From contig CATZVV010000018.1 of the NCBI GenBank assembly GCA_958425285.1, positions 1-15,281 of the forward strand: 15,281 nt of DNA. The letters run 5' to 3'. The translations under genes were made by a program, and so were the position numbers. Each line of letters starts with the position of its first letter. The stretch's first letter is position 1. A model generated the notes under the pieces. The model saw nothing but the letters and a program-made list of their open reading frames with translations, had not been told where the DNA came from and ran no database searches. This DNA is from an uncultured Lachnoclostridium sp. (lineage in GTDB: Bacteria; Bacillota; Clostridia; Lachnospirales; Lachnospiraceae). Positions 14,624 to 15,281 of the stretch are shown in pieces.

Positions 14624-15281
14624 TGTACTTTTTTTCGAAGTGTAAGAAGAGCATAAAGACAGGGAACTGCTAAAAATAGGTTAATTAGGTCAGTGAGTTC
14701 CCAAATAAAATCAAATGTTATTAGCCCCCCTGATAGAACGGAGAGCAGGTAGAGAAATTTATAGCCATGCACTCCGTTCTTTTTATTTAGAAAAAGAATG
14801 GCATTATTTCCGATATACGACCAGCCGATGATGGTGGCTAAAGCAAAGCAGATGGTTGATATTCCTAGGATTTCAGCTCCATAAAACGGAAGACTTTGAA
14901 ATGCAATAGAAGTTAAGTTGCTGCTGGATATAAGAGGAATCACATTTGGAAAGCGTAGCAGAAAAATCGTTAAGGAAATTCCGGTAATGGCACATAATAC
15001 GACTGTGTCAAAAAAGGTTGCACACATAGAAATTAATGCACCTTCTTCGGGAGTATGTTTGAAGGAATGGGTATTGCTATGCCCATTTGGAGAAGTGGAA
15101 CCGGCAGCGATAATGCCTGCAGTACCTAGACCGGCTTCGTTTGTATACAATCCTCTGGCAATTCCGTGACGAATGGCATGTGAAACTGTATATCCCAGTA
15201 TCCCACCTCCAAATGCGGAAGGTGAAAATGCGCCTTGAAAAATAGCCTTAAGTGATGGCAGAAGCATATCACTTCCCAGAA
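14620..15281 (-). CDS. Sodium:alanine/glycine symporter (AGCS family), C-terminal part, partial
   Basis: AGCS symporters carry alanine or glycine into the cell with sodium. The frame is open from its stop (14622-14620) to the window edge, giving about 219 residues; the N-terminal half lies to the right of the window, so any internal ATG is not the true start. Family motifs: FGGGILGYTVSHAIRHGIARGLYTNEAGLGTAGI in pieces (the G-x-x-x-NEAGxGxA signature), FFDTVVLCAITGISL, and WSYIGNNAILFL matching the usual WSYYGE region, followed by hydrophobic helices and a short basic tail. Its stop overlaps that of the GH43 gene by four bases (TTAA at 14620-14623). It has no evident link to xylan use. Confidence 0.88.
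   Translation of the reverse strand, partial: LGSDMLLPSLKAIFQGAFSPSAFGGGILGYTVSHAIRHGIARGLYTNEAGLGTAGIIAAGSTSPNGHSNTHSFKHTPEEGALISMCATFFDTVVLCAITGISLTIFLLRFPNVIPLISSSNLTSIAFQSLPFYGAEILGISTICFALATIIGWSYIGNNAILFLNKKNGVHGYKFLYLLSVLSGGLITFDFIWELTDLINLFLAVPCLYALLTLRKKVH

Noticed and set aside
14620..14660. Terminator for GH43 at the TTTTTTT run near 14629
   Set aside because: The bases before the T-run form only a 4-bp stem, and the run lies inside the symporter coding region.
1..15281. CRISPR arrays, tRNAs, rRNAs, riboswitches, phage or plasmid origins
   Set aside because: I looked for regularly spaced repeats, cloverleaf patterns and conserved leader structures by eye and saw none. Short or degenerate cases could be missed without computation.

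Overview
The window looks like chromosomal DNA of a Gram-positive, low-GC gut or rumen Clostridia, most likely a Lachnospiraceae. The reasons are AT-rich intergenic DNA, strong AGGAGG-type ribosome sites, TTGNNN-17-TANNNT promoters, secreted enzymes built from Big_2, FN3, CBM6 and BspA-type LRR modules with lysine-rich segments, and AraC regulators beside glycoside hydrolases. This placement is inference, since there is no rRNA gene to confirm it.

Layout. 1-91: 3' end of a probable zinc/manganese ABC transporter permease. 149-1559: araD (L-ribulose-5-phosphate 4-epimerase), overlapped by a gene for an unnamed protein with a PD-(D/E)XK-like N-terminus and a winged-helix-like C-terminus. 1585-4233 (minus): an 882-residue secreted surface protein (beta-helix-like, Ig-like, FN3, Pro/Thr linker, BspA-type LRR). 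4286-6868: a gene graveyard holding a GHKL histidine kinase remnant, a broken IS21-type istB, an intact small secreted four-cysteine protein, short unexplained coding remnants, a broken fruR-like DeoR regulator, and a fruK'-'ptsI deletion chimera.

6914-14623 is the main functional block, a secreted xylan side-chain degradation locus with mirrored architecture: GH115 alpha-glucuronidase (minus), AraC regulator 1 (plus), AraC regulator 2 (minus), GH43-CBM6 (plus). Each enzyme is divergent from its own regulator and the two regulators converge with abutting stop codons. I see a dyad operator candidate around the regulator-1 promoter, overlapping face-to-face promoters between regulator 2 and GH43, and a near-consensus CcpA cre site just downstream of the GH43 promoter. 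14620-15281 (minus) is the C-terminal part of an AGCS sodium:alanine/glycine symporter that runs off the window.

How they may work together (inference): GH115 removes (methyl)glucuronic acid and GH43-CBM6 removes arabinose or xylose from glucuronoarabinoxylan outside the cell, each under a local AraC sensor and, for GH43, catabolite repression. AraD then carries arabinose carbon into the pentose phosphate pathway. I found no CRISPR array, tRNA, rRNA or clearly new multi-gene system. The most novel-looking items are the mirrored enzyme-regulator array with its operator, the EF-hand loop inside GH43, the nuclease-like protein overlapping araD, and the fruK'-'ptsI scar.
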